This document shows, piece after piece, positions 44,903 to 57,200 of a stretch of DNA of 64,000 nucleotides; the stretch's first letter is position 1; the number at the start of each line of letters is the position of its first letter. Source of the DNA: Microcoleus sp. AS-A8. Its GTDB lineage: Bacteria; Cyanobacteriota; Cyanobacteriia; Cyanobacteriales; Coleofasciculaceae. The DNA lies in the NCBI GenBank assembly GCA_039962225.1, contig JAMPKV010000017.1, positions 49,785-113,784 of the forward strand. The letters run 5' to 3'. The notes below the pieces were generated by a model that ran no database searches, was not told the DNA's origin, and saw only the letters and a program-made list of their open reading frames with translations. The translations under genes and the position numbers were made by a program.

Positions 44903-45360
44903 GAGGACGGCGACACCCTGTGACGATTTTGATGGCAGATGACGATCCAGATGATTGCATGTTAGCCCAAGAAGCCCTGGCTGAAAGCCGCTTAGCCAAT
45001 GATTTGCACATCGTCAGTGATGGCGAAGAACTGATGGATTATCTTTACCAACGTGGCAAATATTCAGTTCCGGGCAGTGCGCCGCGTCCAAGCCTCATCC
45101 TGCTAGACCTGAACATGCCGAAAAAAGATGGGCGTGAGGTACTCAACGAGCTGAAATCAGACCCGCATTTGCGACAAATTCCCGTTTTAGTACTGACCAC
45201 CTCGCAGGCGGAAGAAGATATTCTTCGTAGTTATTATCTGGGCGCAAACTCTTACATCACCAAGCCTGTGACTTTTAGCTCCTTAATCGAAGTCATGCAG
45301 ACCTTAAGTAAATACTGGTTTGAAATTGTTGAACTGCCCTCCCAAGAGGGTGGAGACTGA
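44899..45360 (+). CDS. Rcp1-type single-domain response regulator
   Basis: 153 residues from GTG 44899, 4-bp overlap with the kinase. Receiver motifs: D-D-D-P-D-D near residue 13, phospho-acceptor Asp in L-L-D-L-N-M-P-K-K-D-G (~68), Thr in L-T-T-S-Q-A and Lys in I-T-K-P-V. No output domain, as in cyanobacterial phytochrome partners of the Rcp1 class. It probably receives phosphate from the preceding kinase and passes it on or acts as a sink. Confidence 0.93.
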   Translation: MRGRRHPVTILMADDDPDDCMLAQEALAESRLANDLHIVSDGEELMDYLYQRGKYSVPGSAPRPSLILLDLNMPKKDGREVLNELKSDPHLRQIPVLVLTTSQAEEDILRSYYLGANSYITKPVTFSSLIEVMQTLSKYWFEIVELPSQEGGD

Positions 45361-45369
45361 TAGGAGGCG

Positions 45370-45404
45370 GGTAATCGGGAATCGGGAATCGAGAATCGGT
45401 AATG
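45370..45404 (+). repeat. Heptameric tandem repeat abutting a start codon
   Basis: Five 7-base units: GGTAATC, GGGAATC twice, GAGAATC, GGTAATG. The last unit contains the ATG of the next gene. AGGAGG at 45363-45368 lies 33 bases before that ATG, too far for normal Shine-Dalgarno use. Confidence 0.8.
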
Positions 45405-46202
45405 GGAACTAGCATCCTTGAACGGAATAATGTAAAAATACTCGGTAATGGTAGTAAAACCATGATCTTTGCCCACGGCTTTGGCTCCGACCAAACCGCT
45501 TGGCGGCATCAGGTCGCCGCATTTGCGTCTAATTATCGCATTGTCCTATTCGATCATGTTGGAGCAGGGAAGTCAGATTTTTCGGCCTATAGTCCCCGCC
45601 GCTACAGTAGCCTCTACAGCTATTCTGAGGATTTGCTGGATTTGTGCGCCGAATTAAAGTTGACCCAGTGCATTCTGGTGGGTCACTCGGTGAGCGGCAT
45701 GGTGAGTCTGCTTGCAGCCTTGGTTGAACCCCAGCGCTTCAGCCAACTGATCTTTATTAGTGCGTCTCCCCGTTATCTCAACGATGAGGGGTATTTCGGT
45801 GGCTTTGAGCAGTCTGACCTGGATGCCCTGTATGCTGCGATGTCATCCAATTACTATGCTTGGGTGAGTGGTTTTGCGCCCATCGCCATGGGCAACCCCG
45901 AAAAACCCGAACTAGCGCTAGAGTTTGCCAATACCCTGGCAGCAATCCGCCCCGATATCGCGCAAGCGGTCGCGCGCGTGATCTTCCAATCTGATCACCG
46001 AGCGGAGTTGCCGCGACTCACATTACCCACAACCATTCTACAAGCGAGTGATGACATCGCGGTACCACTTGAGGTCGGTCAGTATATGGCTAATCAGATT
46101 GCGGACAGTCAACTGATTCCCATCAAGGCACGGGGGCATTTACCGCATATCAGCGCACCCGATGTGGTCACCCATGCGATCGCTTCATGTCTTGCCGCTT
46201 AA
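45402..46202 (+). CDS. RsbQ-like alpha/beta hydrolase
   Basis: 266 residues from ATG 45402. Catalytic triad of the RsbQ/KAI2-type family: Ser in G-H-S-V-S-G (~95), Asp in Q-A-S-D-D-I-A-V-P (~215) and His in G-H-L-P-H (~246); the N-terminal F-A-H-G-F-G-S-D-Q is conserved. RsbQ in Bacillus works with a PAS-phosphatase to sense an unknown small molecule. Here the gene lies between sensor-kinase genes, so it may produce or hydrolyse a ligand for one of them. In-frame stops before the ATG exclude an earlier start. Confidence 0.88.
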   Translation: MGTSILERNNVKILGNGSKTMIFAHGFGSDQTAWRHQVAAFASNYRIVLFDHVGAGKSDFSAYSPRRYSSLYSYSEDLLDLCAELKLTQCILVGHSVSGMVSLLAALVEPQRFSQLIFISASPRYLNDEGYFGGFEQSDLDALYAAMSSNYYAWVSGFAPIAMGNPEKPELALEFANTLAAIRPDIAQAVARVIFQSDHRAELPRLTLPTTILQASDDIAVPLEVGQYMANQIADSQLIPIKARGHLPHISAPDVVTHAIASCLAA

Positions 46203-46215
46203 TCGGAAATCCTTT

Positions 46216-49200
46216 ATGTCATGGTTACAGCTTCGTCCTCCTGACGGGCTACCTACATTTCGACCGATCCTATTCGGACTAACCTTCGTCCTAAGCGCCT
46301 GGGCGTGCCTCGATGGATGGGCACCGATGCAGATTTTAACCTTGCTGGGTTTGCTCGGTTTTACCTTGTTGCCCTTACGCTTTATGCAAGTAATACCCTT
46401 AGCGGGGCTATGTACCCTGCTGGTGGGACTGTTGCATGGGGATGGAGTGAATGCAGTACGCCCATCCCTGGAATTCGGGATTGCGGCTGGGCTGGGCATG
46501 GGGCTACGCCAGTTTTTCCTGGGATTGGAGTGGCGCTTAGCCTCTCAATGGGTACTCACGACCCTCACCCATCCCGACACCACAGATACCTCCAATACCC
46601 TGATTAGTCAAGCCGTCGCCCTCCTACGTGACATTGTCTGTGCCGACGCCGCGATCGCTCTGCGCCGACTCGATGAGGTAACCGCTGAAGCCTTGGTCTG
46701 TCTGCCCCCCAATGCTCTTCCCGATCCACTGACGACACCCACACTTTTTGAAGAAGCCACGCGGGAAAACCGTTGTCTCTACTATTCCAATTACTCCGCA
46801 ACTCCGGGGGCTTCCCATGTTCTGCTCGCCCAAGGCATCCAGTCTCTTGCAGTCGTGCCCCTCACCTTATCCGATGGGAGAGAGGGTGCAATTCTGCTGC
46901 TGTGGAAGCGCCCGACGGATTTTCCCTCCCACCTGCAAGACTTTATCGAATCCTTACAGGGTGAGTTACGCACCCTGCTGAGCTTTAGTGATACCACCTT
47001 ACGGCTGGACAAATTACGCGCACGCTTCAGGGCCATGTTACAAACAATTCATCAAGGCGTGGTGTTCATTGATGAAAGTGGGGAACAAGGCTGGCTCAAT
47101 CAGGCCGCCGCCGAGCAATTGGAGCTGTCCCCAGGAGCTGTAGAACCCCCGATGCTCGCTCAGGCGATGGCCATGTTACGTACCCGTGCGGATAATCAGA
47201 CTGAAATTGTGGCACAAGCCGCACAATTTTTTTCCCAGCCTCAGGCCGAGATTCGTAACTGGAACTGGATTTTCACTCAGCCAGAACCTAAAGTGCTGAG
47301 TATCTCTAGTGCTCCCACCCGTATACGCGATGTACCCGGTCGTCTCTGGATATTAGACGATATTACCGAACCGTATTTGGCCCAATTGGATCTCGTGGCT
47401 AGCACCCAAAAATTATCTCAGACGAATCAAGAACTGGAAAAGGCCAAGGCCAAGTCTGAAGAAGCTACTCGCATCAAGAGTCAATTCCTGGCTAATATGA
47501 GCCATGAAATTCGCACTCCCATGAATGCGATCATCGGCATGACGGGTCTGCTTTTGACCACAGAATTAACACCCCAGCAGCAAGATTTTGTCACAACCGC
47601 TCAGAGCAGTAGTGAGGCTTTACTTGCCCTGATTAATGATATTCTTGACCTCTCAAAAATTGAGTCCGGCAGCGTCGAACTGGAAAAACAGGCGTTTAAT
47701 TTGCAAAGTTGCATTGAAGAATCCCTCGATATCTTAGCGCTTAAGGCCGCAGAAAAAGGCATCGAATTGGCTTACTGGATGCATCCTCAAACGCCCCGTC
47801 TCATTGTGGGAGATGTCACTCGTTTACGCCAAATTTTAGTGAATTTAGTCAGTAATGCCGTTAAGTTCACGGAGACAGGAGAAGTGGTGGTTTCAGTGAC
47901 AGCCAGAGAGTTGGAGGGTGAAACGTTATTAGAGCAACAGGATGAAGCGCAGGTGGAAGGTTCCACCCCATCTTCTCATCGGCAACCTGCAACCAGGTTC
48001 GAGATCCAATTTGCTGTTAGAGATACAGGCATTGGCATTCCCCCCGATCGCATCGACCGATTGTTCAAATCCTTCAGTCAAGTGGATGCTTCCACCACCC
48101 GTAAATATGGGGGAACCGGATTGGGACTAGCGATTGGCAAACAGTTGAGCGAAATGATGGGCGGTCGGATTTGGGTTGAGAGCCAAGTAGAGCGCGGTTC
48201 CACATTTTATTTCACCCTGGTGGCGGCGGCGGCTCCCGATTTATCCCCTAAGAATTGTGACAACGTTCAGCTTCAATTACAGGGTAAGCGCCTGCTGATT
48301 GTGGATGATAACGAGACTTATCGGCAAATTTTAACCCAGCAACTCCAGTCTTGGGGAATGCTCACTTATGCGGCGGCATCGGCAACGGAAGCGATCGACT
48401 GGCTCAATCAAGGGCAACCTCTGGATATGGCACTTCTAGATATGCAGATGCCCGAAATGGATGGTCTGACGCTGGCGACGAAAATCCGCAGCAATCCTCA
48501 TTATCAAACATTACCCCTTGTCCTGTTGACCTCGATCAACGGGTTAGAAAGGGCTAGACAGACCCCTGCACCTGTAGATTTAGCCGCTTTTCTGACAAAG
48601 CCCATTAAACAGTCCCAGCTTTACCCCGTCTTGAATCAGATTTTAGCTGGGTCGTCCATCTCGGTGAATCCTCCCCCCGCGCCTCTTCCGCAGAACCCTG
48701 TGCAACTCGCCGCACAGTTGCCCTTGCGGATTTTGTTAGCGGAGGACAATGGCGTGAATCAAAAGGTTGCCTTGCATCTGTTGAAACGGCTCGGCTATCA
48801 AGCAGATGTAGTGAGTAATGGCTTAGAAGTACTCGATGCTGTAAAACGCCAGTTCTATGACGTGGTGCTGATGGATGTACAAATGCCGCTGATGGATGGA
48901 TTAACCGCCGCAAGGTGTATTTGTCAAGAGGCGCTTGGGGATGGGGAATTAGGGGAGGTCAGTGAGAAGGCCAAAAACTCAGATAGGAACAAACAATCTA
49001 ACACTCCACCCTCTAACCTCCAACCTCCAAGAGCTAACAAGCGCCCTCGGATTATTGCCATGACGGCAAATGCTATGCAAGGGGATCGGGAGGAGTGCCT
49101 GAATGCAGGTATGGATGACTACCTCTGCAAACCCATAAGCCTTAAAGATTTAATCCGGGTGTTGAGCCAGTGTCAACCCCTGAGAGAGAGAGAAATGGAG

Positions 49201-49689
49201 AGTTGGGGGTTAAGTGAGAGTGGCGTGGGACGTACTCTAAAAGGGAACCCAAAGACAACCCTGGAGAGAGATGGGGAGATGGGGGAATTCTCGCCAGTCA
49301 AACCCACGCACCTCAATCCACCTACACCCTCTGAGCCGATTGAAGCCAAAGTGCTGCAATCATTTCGGGAAATGGCGGGTGACATGGCTGATTTGGTCTT
49401 GGTAGAGATGATTGATTGCTATCTCGAAGAAGCGCCAAAACTCCTAAGTGCGATCGCCCAAGCGATTGCCCAAAACGATGCCGTACAGTTGCGATCGAGC
49501 GCACATAATCTCAAAGCCAGCAGTGCAACTCTAGGTGCTATCACCCTCTCGAATATATGCCGCAAGTTAGAAGTTATGAGTCGGATTGGCAATACTGAGT
49601 ATGGGGTAGATAAGTTGCCACAGCTAGAAGCTGAGTATGAAAGAGTCAAGGTAGCTTTGCAATTAGAACGCCAAAACGCTCAAACATGA
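46216..49689 (+). CDS. Hybrid histidine kinase (TM-GAF-PAS-HisKA-HATPase-REC-REC-Hpt)
   Basis: 1157 residues from ATG 46216, 13 bp after the hydrolase. Hydrophobic N terminus (residues ~20-115), GAF ~130-280, PAS-like ~300-400, HisKA ~430 ([11 protein letters not shown]), HATPase ~535-670, receiver 1 ~690-815 ([11 protein letters not shown]), receiver 2 ~835-1000 ([11 protein letters not shown], with a ~35-residue low-complexity insertion), and C-terminal Hpt ~1070-1155 ([10 protein letters not shown]). This is a complete internal phosphorelay. Its end overlaps the next gene's ATG by 4 bp. Confidence 0.94.
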   Translation: MSWLQLRPPDGLPTFRPILFGLTFVLSAWACLDGWAPMQILTLLGLLGFTLLPLRFMQVIPLAGLCTLLVGLLHGDGVNAVRPSLEFGIAAGLGMGLRQFFLGLEWRLASQWVLTTLTHPDTTDTSNTLISQAVALLRDIVCADAAIALRRLDEVTAEALVCLPPNALPDPLTTPTLFEEATRENRCLYYSNYSATPGASHVLLAQGIQSLAVVPLTLSDGREGAILLLWKRPTDFPSHLQDFIESLQGELRTLLSFSDTTLRLDKLRARFRAMLQTIHQGVVFIDESGEQGWLNQAAAEQLELSPGAVEPPMLAQAMAMLRTRADNQTEIVAQAAQFFSQPQAEIRNWNWIFTQPEPKVLSISSAPTRIRDVPGRLWILDDITEPYLAQLDLVASTQKLSQTNQELEKAKAKSEEATRIKSQFLANMSHEIRTPMNAIIGMTGLLLTTELTPQQQDFVTTAQSSSEALLALINDILDLSKIESGSVELEKQAFNLQSCIEESLDILALKAAEKGIELAYWMHPQTPRLIVGDVTRLRQILVNLVSNAVKFTETGEVVVSVTARELEGETLLEQQDEAQVEGSTPSSHRQPATRFEIQFAVRDTGIGIPPDRIDRLFKSFSQVDASTTRKYGGTGLGLAIGKQLSEMMGGRIWVESQVERGSTFYFTLVAAAAPDLSPKNCDNVQLQLQGKRLLIVDDNETYRQILTQQLQSWGMLTYAAASATEAIDWLNQGQPLDMALLDMQMPEMDGLTLATKIRSNPHYQTLPLVLLTSINGLERARQTPAPVDLAAFLTKPIKQSQLYPVLNQILAGSSISVNPPPAPLPQNPVQLAAQLPLRILLAEDNGVNQKVALHLLKRLGYQADVVSNGLEVLDAVKRQFYDVVLMDVQMPLMDGLTAARCICQEALGDGELGEVSEKAKNSDRNKQSNTPPSNLQPPRANKRPRIIAMTANAMQGDREECLNAGMDDYLCKPISLKDLIRVLSQCQPLREREMESWGLSESGVGRTLKGNPKTTLERDGEMGEFSPVKPTHLNPPTPSEPIEAKVLQSFREMAGDMADLVLVEMIDCYLEEAPKLLSAIAQAIAQNDAVQLRSSAHNLKASSATLGAITLSNICRKLEVMSRIGNTEYGVDKLPQLEAEYERVKVALQLERQNAQT

Positions 49690-51767
49690 ACATCACCCCC
49701 CCAGAGAAAGATGATCCGTTAATCCTCGTGATTGAGGACGACAAGTTCATGCGGATTCAGTTACAGCGAGCGATGGAACAAGTCGGCTATCGGGTAGCAG
49801 AAGCGTGTGATGGCGAGGAAGGGTTAGCGGCCTACAAGCGCCTACAGCCCGATATTGTGCTTTTGGACGCTCTCATGCCAGTGATGGATGGCTTTACCTG
49901 TTGTACTCAAATGCGATCGCTTCCGGGTGGCGATCGCATCCCCGTATTAATGATCACGGCTCTTGAAGACCGAGAATCGGTGGATCGAGCCTTTGAGGCC
50001 GGGGCACTGGATTACATTACCAAGCCGATTCACTGGGCGGTTCTGCGCCAACGAGTGCGCCGTCTGCTTCTTTCGAGTCGTGCGGTAGAGGAACTACGCC
50101 AGCAGACGGAACGGGCACAACGGAGCGAGGAGCGACTCCGGTTAGCTCTAGAGGCGGCTCAGATGAGGACTTGGGATTGGGATCTCCAACTCGACGAAGT
50201 GATTCACTCTGAGACGACGGAAGCCATTCATGGGCTTGCCCCAGGTTCCTTTGAGGGTACGTTTAAAAGCTTCCTCAAAAGTCTTCATCCGGATGATCGG
50301 GAAGGAGTCACTCAAGCACTAAGGTCTACCTTGGTGGAGGGAGCCGACTATAATATTGAGTTCCGCGTGATTTGGCCTGACGGTAGTATCCACTGGGTCG
50401 CGAGTAAAGGTCAAGTTTATTACGACAAACGGGGTCAGCCTATGCGGATGACCGGAATTAATATGGATATTACCGACCGCAAGCAAGCCCAAGAAGAATT
50501 ACAGCGACAGAACGTGCGATCGCAATTGTTTGCTGAAGTGACGCTCAAGATTCGCCAGTCTTTGCATATTGAGGACATTCTCCAAACCGCTGTCAACGAA
50601 GTGCAACGGATTCTCGCGAGCGATCGCGTCTTGATCTTTCAATTGGGATCGGATGGATTGGGCAAAATCGTTACAGAAGCGGTGGCTCCTGGCTATTCTT
50701 CTGTTTTAGGCCACAAGGTTACGGATGGTTATTTAGCATCGGAGTACTTAAGTCAGTATCGTCAAGGCCGAGTTTACACGATTGATAACGTAGAAAAGGC
50801 GGATGTGCCACCTTGTTTCATGGAATTTATGCAAAATTTCGATATCAAGGCCAAGCTAGCTGTACCGATTCTGTTGAAGGAACAACTCTGGGGTTTACTG
50901 GTGGCTCATCAGTGTAACCGTCCCAGGCATTGGTCTAGTTTTGAAACCGATCTGCTCAAACAGCTAGCGGATCAAATTGGCATTGCCTTAGCTCAAGCTC
51001 AACTTTTAGAACAAGAAACCCATCAGCGTCAGGAACTGGCTCGTTCTAATACCGAGCTGGAAAACTTTGCCCGTGTCGCCTCCCACGACTTGCAAGAACC
51101 CTTACGGAAGATTCTCACCTTCGGCGAACGACTTCAAACCAAGTATGGTGAGGTGTTGACGGAGCAAGGATACGACTACCTAGAGCGGATGCACAAAGCC
51201 GCAGAACGGATGCAAACGTTAATCCATGATTTGCTCACGCTCTCGCGCATTACTACCCAGGCTCAACCCTTCGTTGCGGTGGATTTGGCTCAGATTGTGC
51301 AAGAGGTGTTATCCGATTTGGAAGTCTGCCTGGAGCAGACTCAGGGACAGGTAGAAGTCGGTGAGTTGCCAACCCTTAATTCTGATCCCTTACAGATGCG
51401 TCAACTGATGCAAAACTTAATTGGCAATGCTTTGAAATTCCACCGCAAGGGCGAACCGCCGAAAGTCAGGATTTATAGTCAACCGCTCAAGGGTGAAAAC
51501 CAGCCAGCCTTAGGAGATGCGGCTAAGCCTACACATTGTCAAATCTGCGTCGAAGATAACGGTATTGGCTTTGATACCCAGTATCTGGAGCGCATCTTCC
51601 AAGCTTTCCATCGGCTGCACGGTCGTAACGATTATGAGGGCACTGGCATGGGTTTGGCGATCTGCCGTAAGATTGCTGAACGCCATAAAGGCAGCATCAG
51701 CGCCCACAGCACACAAGGGCAAGGGTCAACCTTTATCGTCACGCTGCCCCTGCAACAACGTCAATAG
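49686..51767 (+). CDS. REC-PAS-GAF histidine kinase
   Basis: 693 residues from ATG 49686, overlapping the previous stop (ATGA). Receiver ~10-125 (D-A-L-M-P-V-M-D-G), PAS ~150-265, GAF ~280-440, HisKA ~455-520 ([12 protein letters not shown]), HATPase ~560-690. Its GAF-HisKA-HATPase half is strongly similar to that of the first kinase in this cluster, a clear internal duplication. A receiver at the N terminus implies that it accepts phosphate from an upstream Hpt, fitting its position after the hybrid kinase. Confidence 0.93.
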   Translation: MNITPPEKDDPLILVIEDDKFMRIQLQRAMEQVGYRVAEACDGEEGLAAYKRLQPDIVLLDALMPVMDGFTCCTQMRSLPGGDRIPVLMITALEDRESVDRAFEAGALDYITKPIHWAVLRQRVRRLLLSSRAVEELRQQTERAQRSEERLRLALEAAQMRTWDWDLQLDEVIHSETTEAIHGLAPGSFEGTFKSFLKSLHPDDREGVTQALRSTLVEGADYNIEFRVIWPDGSIHWVASKGQVYYDKRGQPMRMTGINMDITDRKQAQEELQRQNVRSQLFAEVTLKIRQSLHIEDILQTAVNEVQRILASDRVLIFQLGSDGLGKIVTEAVAPGYSSVLGHKVTDGYLASEYLSQYRQGRVYTIDNVEKADVPPCFMEFMQNFDIKAKLAVPILLKEQLWGLLVAHQCNRPRHWSSFETDLLKQLADQIGIALAQAQLLEQETHQRQELARSNTELENFARVASHDLQEPLRKILTFGERLQTKYGEVLTEQGYDYLERMHKAAERMQTLIHDLLTLSRITTQAQPFVAVDLAQIVQEVLSDLEVCLEQTQGQVEVGELPTLNSDPLQMRQLMQNLIGNALKFHRKGEPPKVRIYSQPLKGENQPALGDAAKPTHCQICVEDNGIGFDTQYLERIFQAFHRLHGRNDYEGTGMGLAICRKIAERHKGSISAHSTQGQGSTFIVTLPLQQRQ

Positions 51768-51996
51768 CACTTACACACAGGGCTGGTAAGTCGGGCAACG
51801 GTTTCTCACTTGTAATGGTAGGTGAGGCTTGGATGATTGAACAGCTAGCCAAAGGAGAAAAACCCATGGAATAAAAGAACTTCTCTACTCTGAGAGATTT
51901 CGATCCTTACATTTAGCTGCTTAATTAAGGTGAAGACCTTGAGCCAATGCTGTTGTGAGATTGTTGAACGACCATCTAAAGAGGCTAGGGACTGAG

Positions 51997-53892
51997 ATGG
52001 ACAACCACCCAGTCAGAGTTTTACTGGTTGATGATGACGAAGATGATTATATTTTGACCCGCGATTTACTCTCTGAAAGCCAGGGCACTCGCTTCCAGGT
52101 GGAATGGGCGAGTGATTGGGATTGTGCCTTAGACATGATGGGGGAAAATCAGCATGATATCTATCTGCTGGACTATCGTCTCGGCGAGCATAATGGACTG
52201 CAACTGTTGCAGCAAGCGGTTGCCCAAGGATGTAGAGCACCGATGATTTTACTCACCGGGCAAGGCGATCGCGAAATTGACATCGAAGCGATGAAAGCGG
52301 GAGCGGCAGATTACCTGGACAAAAGTCAGCTCAGAGCGCCACTGTTAGAGCGTTCTATCCGTTACGCGCTCGAGCGTAAGCGAGCTGAACGAAAAATTCG
52401 CGAACAGGCGGCTCTTTTGGATATTGCGACCGATGCCATTCTGGTGCAAAATCTGCAAAATCAAATCTTATTTTGGAATAAAGGTGCCCAGCGCATGTAC
52501 GGCTGGAAGGCAGAGGAAGTAATGGGCCAAGATGCCCATCAGCTATTGTGTTCAGATGAAAATTGCCTTCGGCTCAAAGAGGTGCAAACCCTAGTGGCTC
52601 TCGAAGGTAACTGGTATGGGGAGTTGCAGCAAGTCACCCAGGATGGCTTTGCCATCATTGTCGAAAGTCGCTGGACATTGGTGCAAAATGAGCAGGAGCA
52701 GCCCACCTCAATCTTAATCGTCAATACGGATATCACCGAAAAGAAGCAACTCGAAGCTCAGTTTCTGCGTGCCCAACGCATGGAGAGTATTGGCACACTG
52801 GCGAGCGGTATCGCCCATGACTTGAACAACGTCCTCGCCCCGATTTTAATGTCGGTTCAGCTTTTGGCGCTCAAACTCCACGATGAGCAAGCTCGGCAGT
52901 GGCTGAAAATTTTAGAAGATAATGCCAGACGGGGAGCAGAATTAGTCAAGCAAGTGGTTTCCTTTGCACGAGGAGTTAAAGGCGATCGCACCCTGGTACA
53001 GGTCAGGCACATCATCTCAGAAATTAGACAGATTGCCAAAGAGACGTTTCCCAAATCCATTGAAGTGCATACCGATCTAGCACCGGATTTATGGACGGTT
53101 TCCGCAGATGCCACCCAACTGCATCAGGTACTGATGAATTTGTGTGTTAATGCTCGCGATGCCCTACCCGATGGCGGGACTTTGGGCATTTCCGCCCACA
53201 ATTTGTTCCTAAACGAACAATCGGCTCGGATGAATATTGATGCGAAAGCGGGTTCTTATATTGTCATTACCATCTCGGATACAGGAACGGGCATCCCGCC
53301 GGAGATTTTGGATCGAATTTTTGAGCCGTTTTTCACCACCAAAGAAGTAGGTAAGGGGACAGGATTAGGTCTTTCTACCGTGATCGGCATTGTCAAAAGT
53401 CACGGGGGTTTTGTCAATGTATTGAGCAAACTGGGGCAAGGTACCAAATTTGAGGTGTATTTGCCCGCATTACAGGAAACACCTATACCCACCAGTGAAG
53501 ACTCTGAAATGCCCAGAGGTCATGGCGAACTGATTCTCGTGGTTGATGATGAGGCCGCCATTCGCCAGATTACCCAAACCTCGCTGGAGACTTATTCCTA
53601 CAAAGTACTGACGGCTAGCGATGGCATCGAGGCGCTGGCGGTGTATGCCCAGCACAAGGAAGACATTAACGTGGTTTTGATTGATATGATGATGCCCGTC
53701 ATGGATGGCCCTACGACGATTCGTACTTTACGAAGAATGAACCCTCAAGGCAAGATTGTGGCGGTGACAGGACTCGTATCTGATGATAAGTTGGCACAGG
53801 CGCGTCACCTTGGTGTGCAAACCTTTTTGTATAAGCCATACACGACAAAGGAGTTACTGAAAACCCTGGATGCAGTTCTCCGAAGTCGCTAA
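51997..53892 (+). CDS. REC-PAS-histidine kinase-REC hybrid
   Basis: 631 residues from ATG 51997 (GTG 51955 possible). Receiver ~5-120 (D-D-D-E-D-D; Y-L-L-D-Y-R), PAS ~130-255, HisKA ~270 with [12 protein letters not shown] (NtrB-type His box), HATPase with D-T-G-T-G-I-P and G-K-G-T-G-L-G-L, C-terminal receiver ~510-630 (D-M-M-M-P-V-M-D-G). No DNA-binding output. It follows the REC-PAS-GAF kinase after 229 bp with its own spacing, so it is possibly a separate unit in the same signalling island. Confidence 0.93.
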   Translation: MDNHPVRVLLVDDDEDDYILTRDLLSESQGTRFQVEWASDWDCALDMMGENQHDIYLLDYRLGEHNGLQLLQQAVAQGCRAPMILLTGQGDREIDIEAMKAGAADYLDKSQLRAPLLERSIRYALERKRAERKIREQAALLDIATDAILVQNLQNQILFWNKGAQRMYGWKAEEVMGQDAHQLLCSDENCLRLKEVQTLVALEGNWYGELQQVTQDGFAIIVESRWTLVQNEQEQPTSILIVNTDITEKKQLEAQFLRAQRMESIGTLASGIAHDLNNVLAPILMSVQLLALKLHDEQARQWLKILEDNARRGAELVKQVVSFARGVKGDRTLVQVRHIISEIRQIAKETFPKSIEVHTDLAPDLWTVSADATQLHQVLMNLCVNARDALPDGGTLGISAHNLFLNEQSARMNIDAKAGSYIVITISDTGTGIPPEILDRIFEPFFTTKEVGKGTGLGLSTVIGIVKSHGGFVNVLSKLGQGTKFEVYLPALQETPIPTSEDSEMPRGHGELILVVDDEAAIRQITQTSLETYSYKVLTASDGIEALAVYAQHKEDINVVLIDMMMPVMDGPTTIRTLRRMNPQGKIVAVTGLVSDDKLAQARHLGVQTFLYKPYTTKELLKTLDAVLRSR

Positions 53893-53898
53893 GTGCAA

Positions 53899-54000
53899 GG
53901 AGGCTGAAGGCTGAAGGCAGGAGGCAGGAGGCTGAAGGCTGAAGGCTGAAGGCAGAAGACAGAAGGCAGAAAGCAGAAGGCAGAAGGCAGAAGGAAAGAA
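53899..54000. repeat. Heptameric STRR tract, GGCTGAA/GGCAGAA units
   Basis: About thirteen imperfect 7-base units (GGCTGAA, GGCAGGA, GGCAGAA and similar) occupy the spacer after the kinase stop. Such short tandemly repeated repeats are characteristic of filamentous cyanobacterial genomes and vary in copy number. The rest of the 311-base gap holds no recognised element. Confidence 0.85.
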
Positions 54001-54203
54001 AGCTTTTTAACCTTTTTCAAATGCATATTATTTTCGCCACCCTGCAGTAAGTTCAAGTTGAAGTATAGTCAAGCAACTAACTGACAAAATTTTGCTAACT
54101 GTATCATCTTTAACCAAAAATCCCCGTACCAATTTCGGCGCTAGACGACAATAGGGATAGCGGTAATAGCTGTGTGTTTGGCAGAAACAGCGGAGACTCA
54201 CCC

Positions 54204-57200
54204 ATGTACGTCTATCGCACCTCTGGATGCAACGATAAGGCAGAACTCTATGGTCTTCAAGAGCGAATTGATGATCTGTGTGTGGAACTGGAAACTCAAA
54301 GAATTGATGAGGTACAGGCACGTTTTGAACGAGTCTATCCTTACTTAAAGCGCCGAATCCTCAACCGAAGACTCATTGCACGCATTCTGAGAGTGGGTGA
54401 CGAGCAACTGTTATGCTTGCTCGATATCTTTAAACGGGGTGACAACGACTACGAACAGTTCCTCGAAGATCCGCGAGAGTATGGCAGAACGCACCTCGAT
54501 CCTCAACTCAATCCGCAACACATCCGAGATTGGCTCACCCGTGAAAAAAATAAGCAGCATCCCGCTCAGAAACTCCCACAACTCCAGCCAGAACTGCGCC
54601 CTTGGTTAGAACCTCCGGGTTGGGAGATGGAAACGCTCACAGAAGACTGGCTGATTTACGAAAGTGAAGAATGGGTTACCCGGTTTAGACAACCCGTAAT
54701 CCGAGACGCTTGGGAAACTTATTATCAACTGGTTACAGGAATTAGAAGCGGAACCCATCCTTGTGAAGGGTTTCCTGATCTGCTGAATGTCAAGTTGTGC
54801 ACGTTGAACCAACATTATGTGCTTTATAGCGAGATGCAAACCACTGACACCTTTGTTGGGGGTGTCTTGTTTCTACTGGCACCTTTTAATCACCGACCAT
54901 CCAGAGAAGAAATTATCCAAATCGGTCAGAAAACCGCCTTATTTGATGGCTCTACTACCAGCAACGTCTTGGCACGTCTCTTAAGTTTGCATGAGTTGAC
55001 CCCCTTTGCTCAACGTTCCTATCCCTCCTATCTGCTTGCCGATGAGGGAAGTTGGCTAGCGATTGAGCGGGGAAAAGAGGCGAATCTGGCTCTTTCCGTA
55101 GAAGAAGAGCAGATTCTTCAGTCCGTTTCCAGTGCAGCACCCGGTCAAGGTTCGCTGCCCTTATTCATCAATGGACGAGCGGGTAGCGGTAAGTCTACCA
55201 TGCTGCTTTATCTGTTTGCCGATTACTGCTACCGGAAGTATTACGACAAGCAAGGACATCGCCGCGAGCAGCCTCTGCCTGGGGAGCCTTTGTTTTTAAC
55301 CTATAACGAGCGATTGCTGGAGGTGGCGCGGGATGCAGTAAGTACGCTGCTGTCCTCCCATTATCGCTTTGTCGCCGAGAGGAGTCCGGGGAACGAGAAA
55401 GATAACATCGATCACTGTTTCCAACCGTTCCAAAAATTTTTGTTTGACTTGTTACCGTCACAGGAAAAAGCGCAGTTTGACCCGGAAAAATATATTTCTT
55501 TCCATCGCTTCAAACAACTGTATCAGGGAAAAAGTCCCTGTGAATCGTTAGCCAAAGTCGTTCTCCACCTGCCTCAGGGGAGGCGCTATTCCCCAGAAAC
55601 CTGCTGGCATGTTATCCGCAGTTTCATCAAAGGGTATGGTTTGGAAGAGTACATGACTCCCGAAGACTACCAGCAGGAAGTCCCCCGCAAGGAACACACG
55701 GTCTCTTTTGAGAAATTCCAAGGCATTTATGACACAATCTGGGAACGCTGGTATAAGCGCATCACCACTGAGCAAGGCTACTGGGATGACCAAGATTTAA
55801 TTGCTAGAGTTCTCCAACTGAAGTGTTATCGTCCTGAGTATACGGCGATTTTCTGCGACGAAGCCCAAGACTTTACCCGCCTGGAACTTCAGCTAATTAT
55901 GCGACTGTCGATGTTCTCCCAATATCATTTGGGATACCAGCCGCTTCAGAGTCTACCTTTTGCCTTTGCGGGAGACCCTTTTCAGACCTTAAACCCAACA
56001 GGATTCCATTGGTCTAGTGTACAAGCTATCTTTGATGCGGAAGTGATTACGGCACTAGACCCTGCGGAGCAGTTAAAACTTATGATTAATTTCCAAGAAT
56101 TAGCTAATAATTACCGCTCTACTCCACCTATCGTGCAAGTTACCAACTTAATTCAGTTGTGGCGTCATGTTTTGTTTGACATCCCTGAACTCAAGCCTCA
56201 GACGGCATGGCAGCAGGGCAATTTCCCCGAACCGCAAAAGTTCATTTTGAACCGAAATATTAGTCCTGAAGCACTAGCTGACTATATCAGAGACACGATT
56301 ATTATTGTGCCGTGCGAAGAAGGGGAAGAAGTGGCTTATGCCCAAGCCGATGAGGTACTCTCAGAAATTTTTCCCCAGTTTGATCGAGGGGAAGAGGGGG
56401 ACACCATGACGCTGGTAGAAGTCCCCAATTCCAACACTCCTAAACCGCTGAAGAATGTCTTGAGTGCGAGCGCAGCGAAAGGATTGGAGTTTAAAAAGGT
56501 TATTCTCTACAAGTTTGGGGAAGATTGCAACCAAAACGTCTGGAATCTCAGTGGGAAAGGGATCGACCAACGAGTTAAGGTGGAATACTTTTTCAATAAG
56601 CTTTACGTGGCTGCATCAAGAGCAACCGAACATCTGTTTGTGGTGGATTCGGAAAAAGGCGATCGCCAGTTGTGGCAATACGCCAGTGATGAAGCCTTAT
56701 TGCAAGCCATGCTCTATTACGCCAAAAGCAAAGAGCCTTGGGAAGAGAATGTGCGTACCCTCAGTACAGGTACTCCCAAAACCGTGCAGGAACTACGCGA
56801 AGATAACCCAGACGTGATCGCTGATGAGTTTGAGACAAAGGGATTAAACACACAAAACCCAGATTTACTTAGACGTGCCCGACAGTTCTACAACGATCTT
56901 GGCGGCACTGAAAAAGCCGACTTTTGTGAAGCTTGGGCGCTCAAATTTGAAGAGAGTTTTTTGGAGGCGGGGAACTACTTTTTCAGCTTAAACAAAAGCG
57001 AAGAAGCTTGGGATTGCTACTGGCAGGGGATGTGCTGGTCAGAGTTAGTCTCTTGGTACAAAATATACCCTGACAATCAGGCGATTGAGCGTTCTCTAGC
57101 CCTGTTTATGGTTGCCTATTCCAAGGATGTAGAGGCTCTTAGCACGTTTACTTCTTTAATTAGTAATAATGAGTCGTTGATAGCGGAAAATTTTAACCAA

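Noticed and set aside
53899..54000. CRISPR-like repeat array
   Set aside because: Units are 7 bases without spacers; it is an STRR tract.
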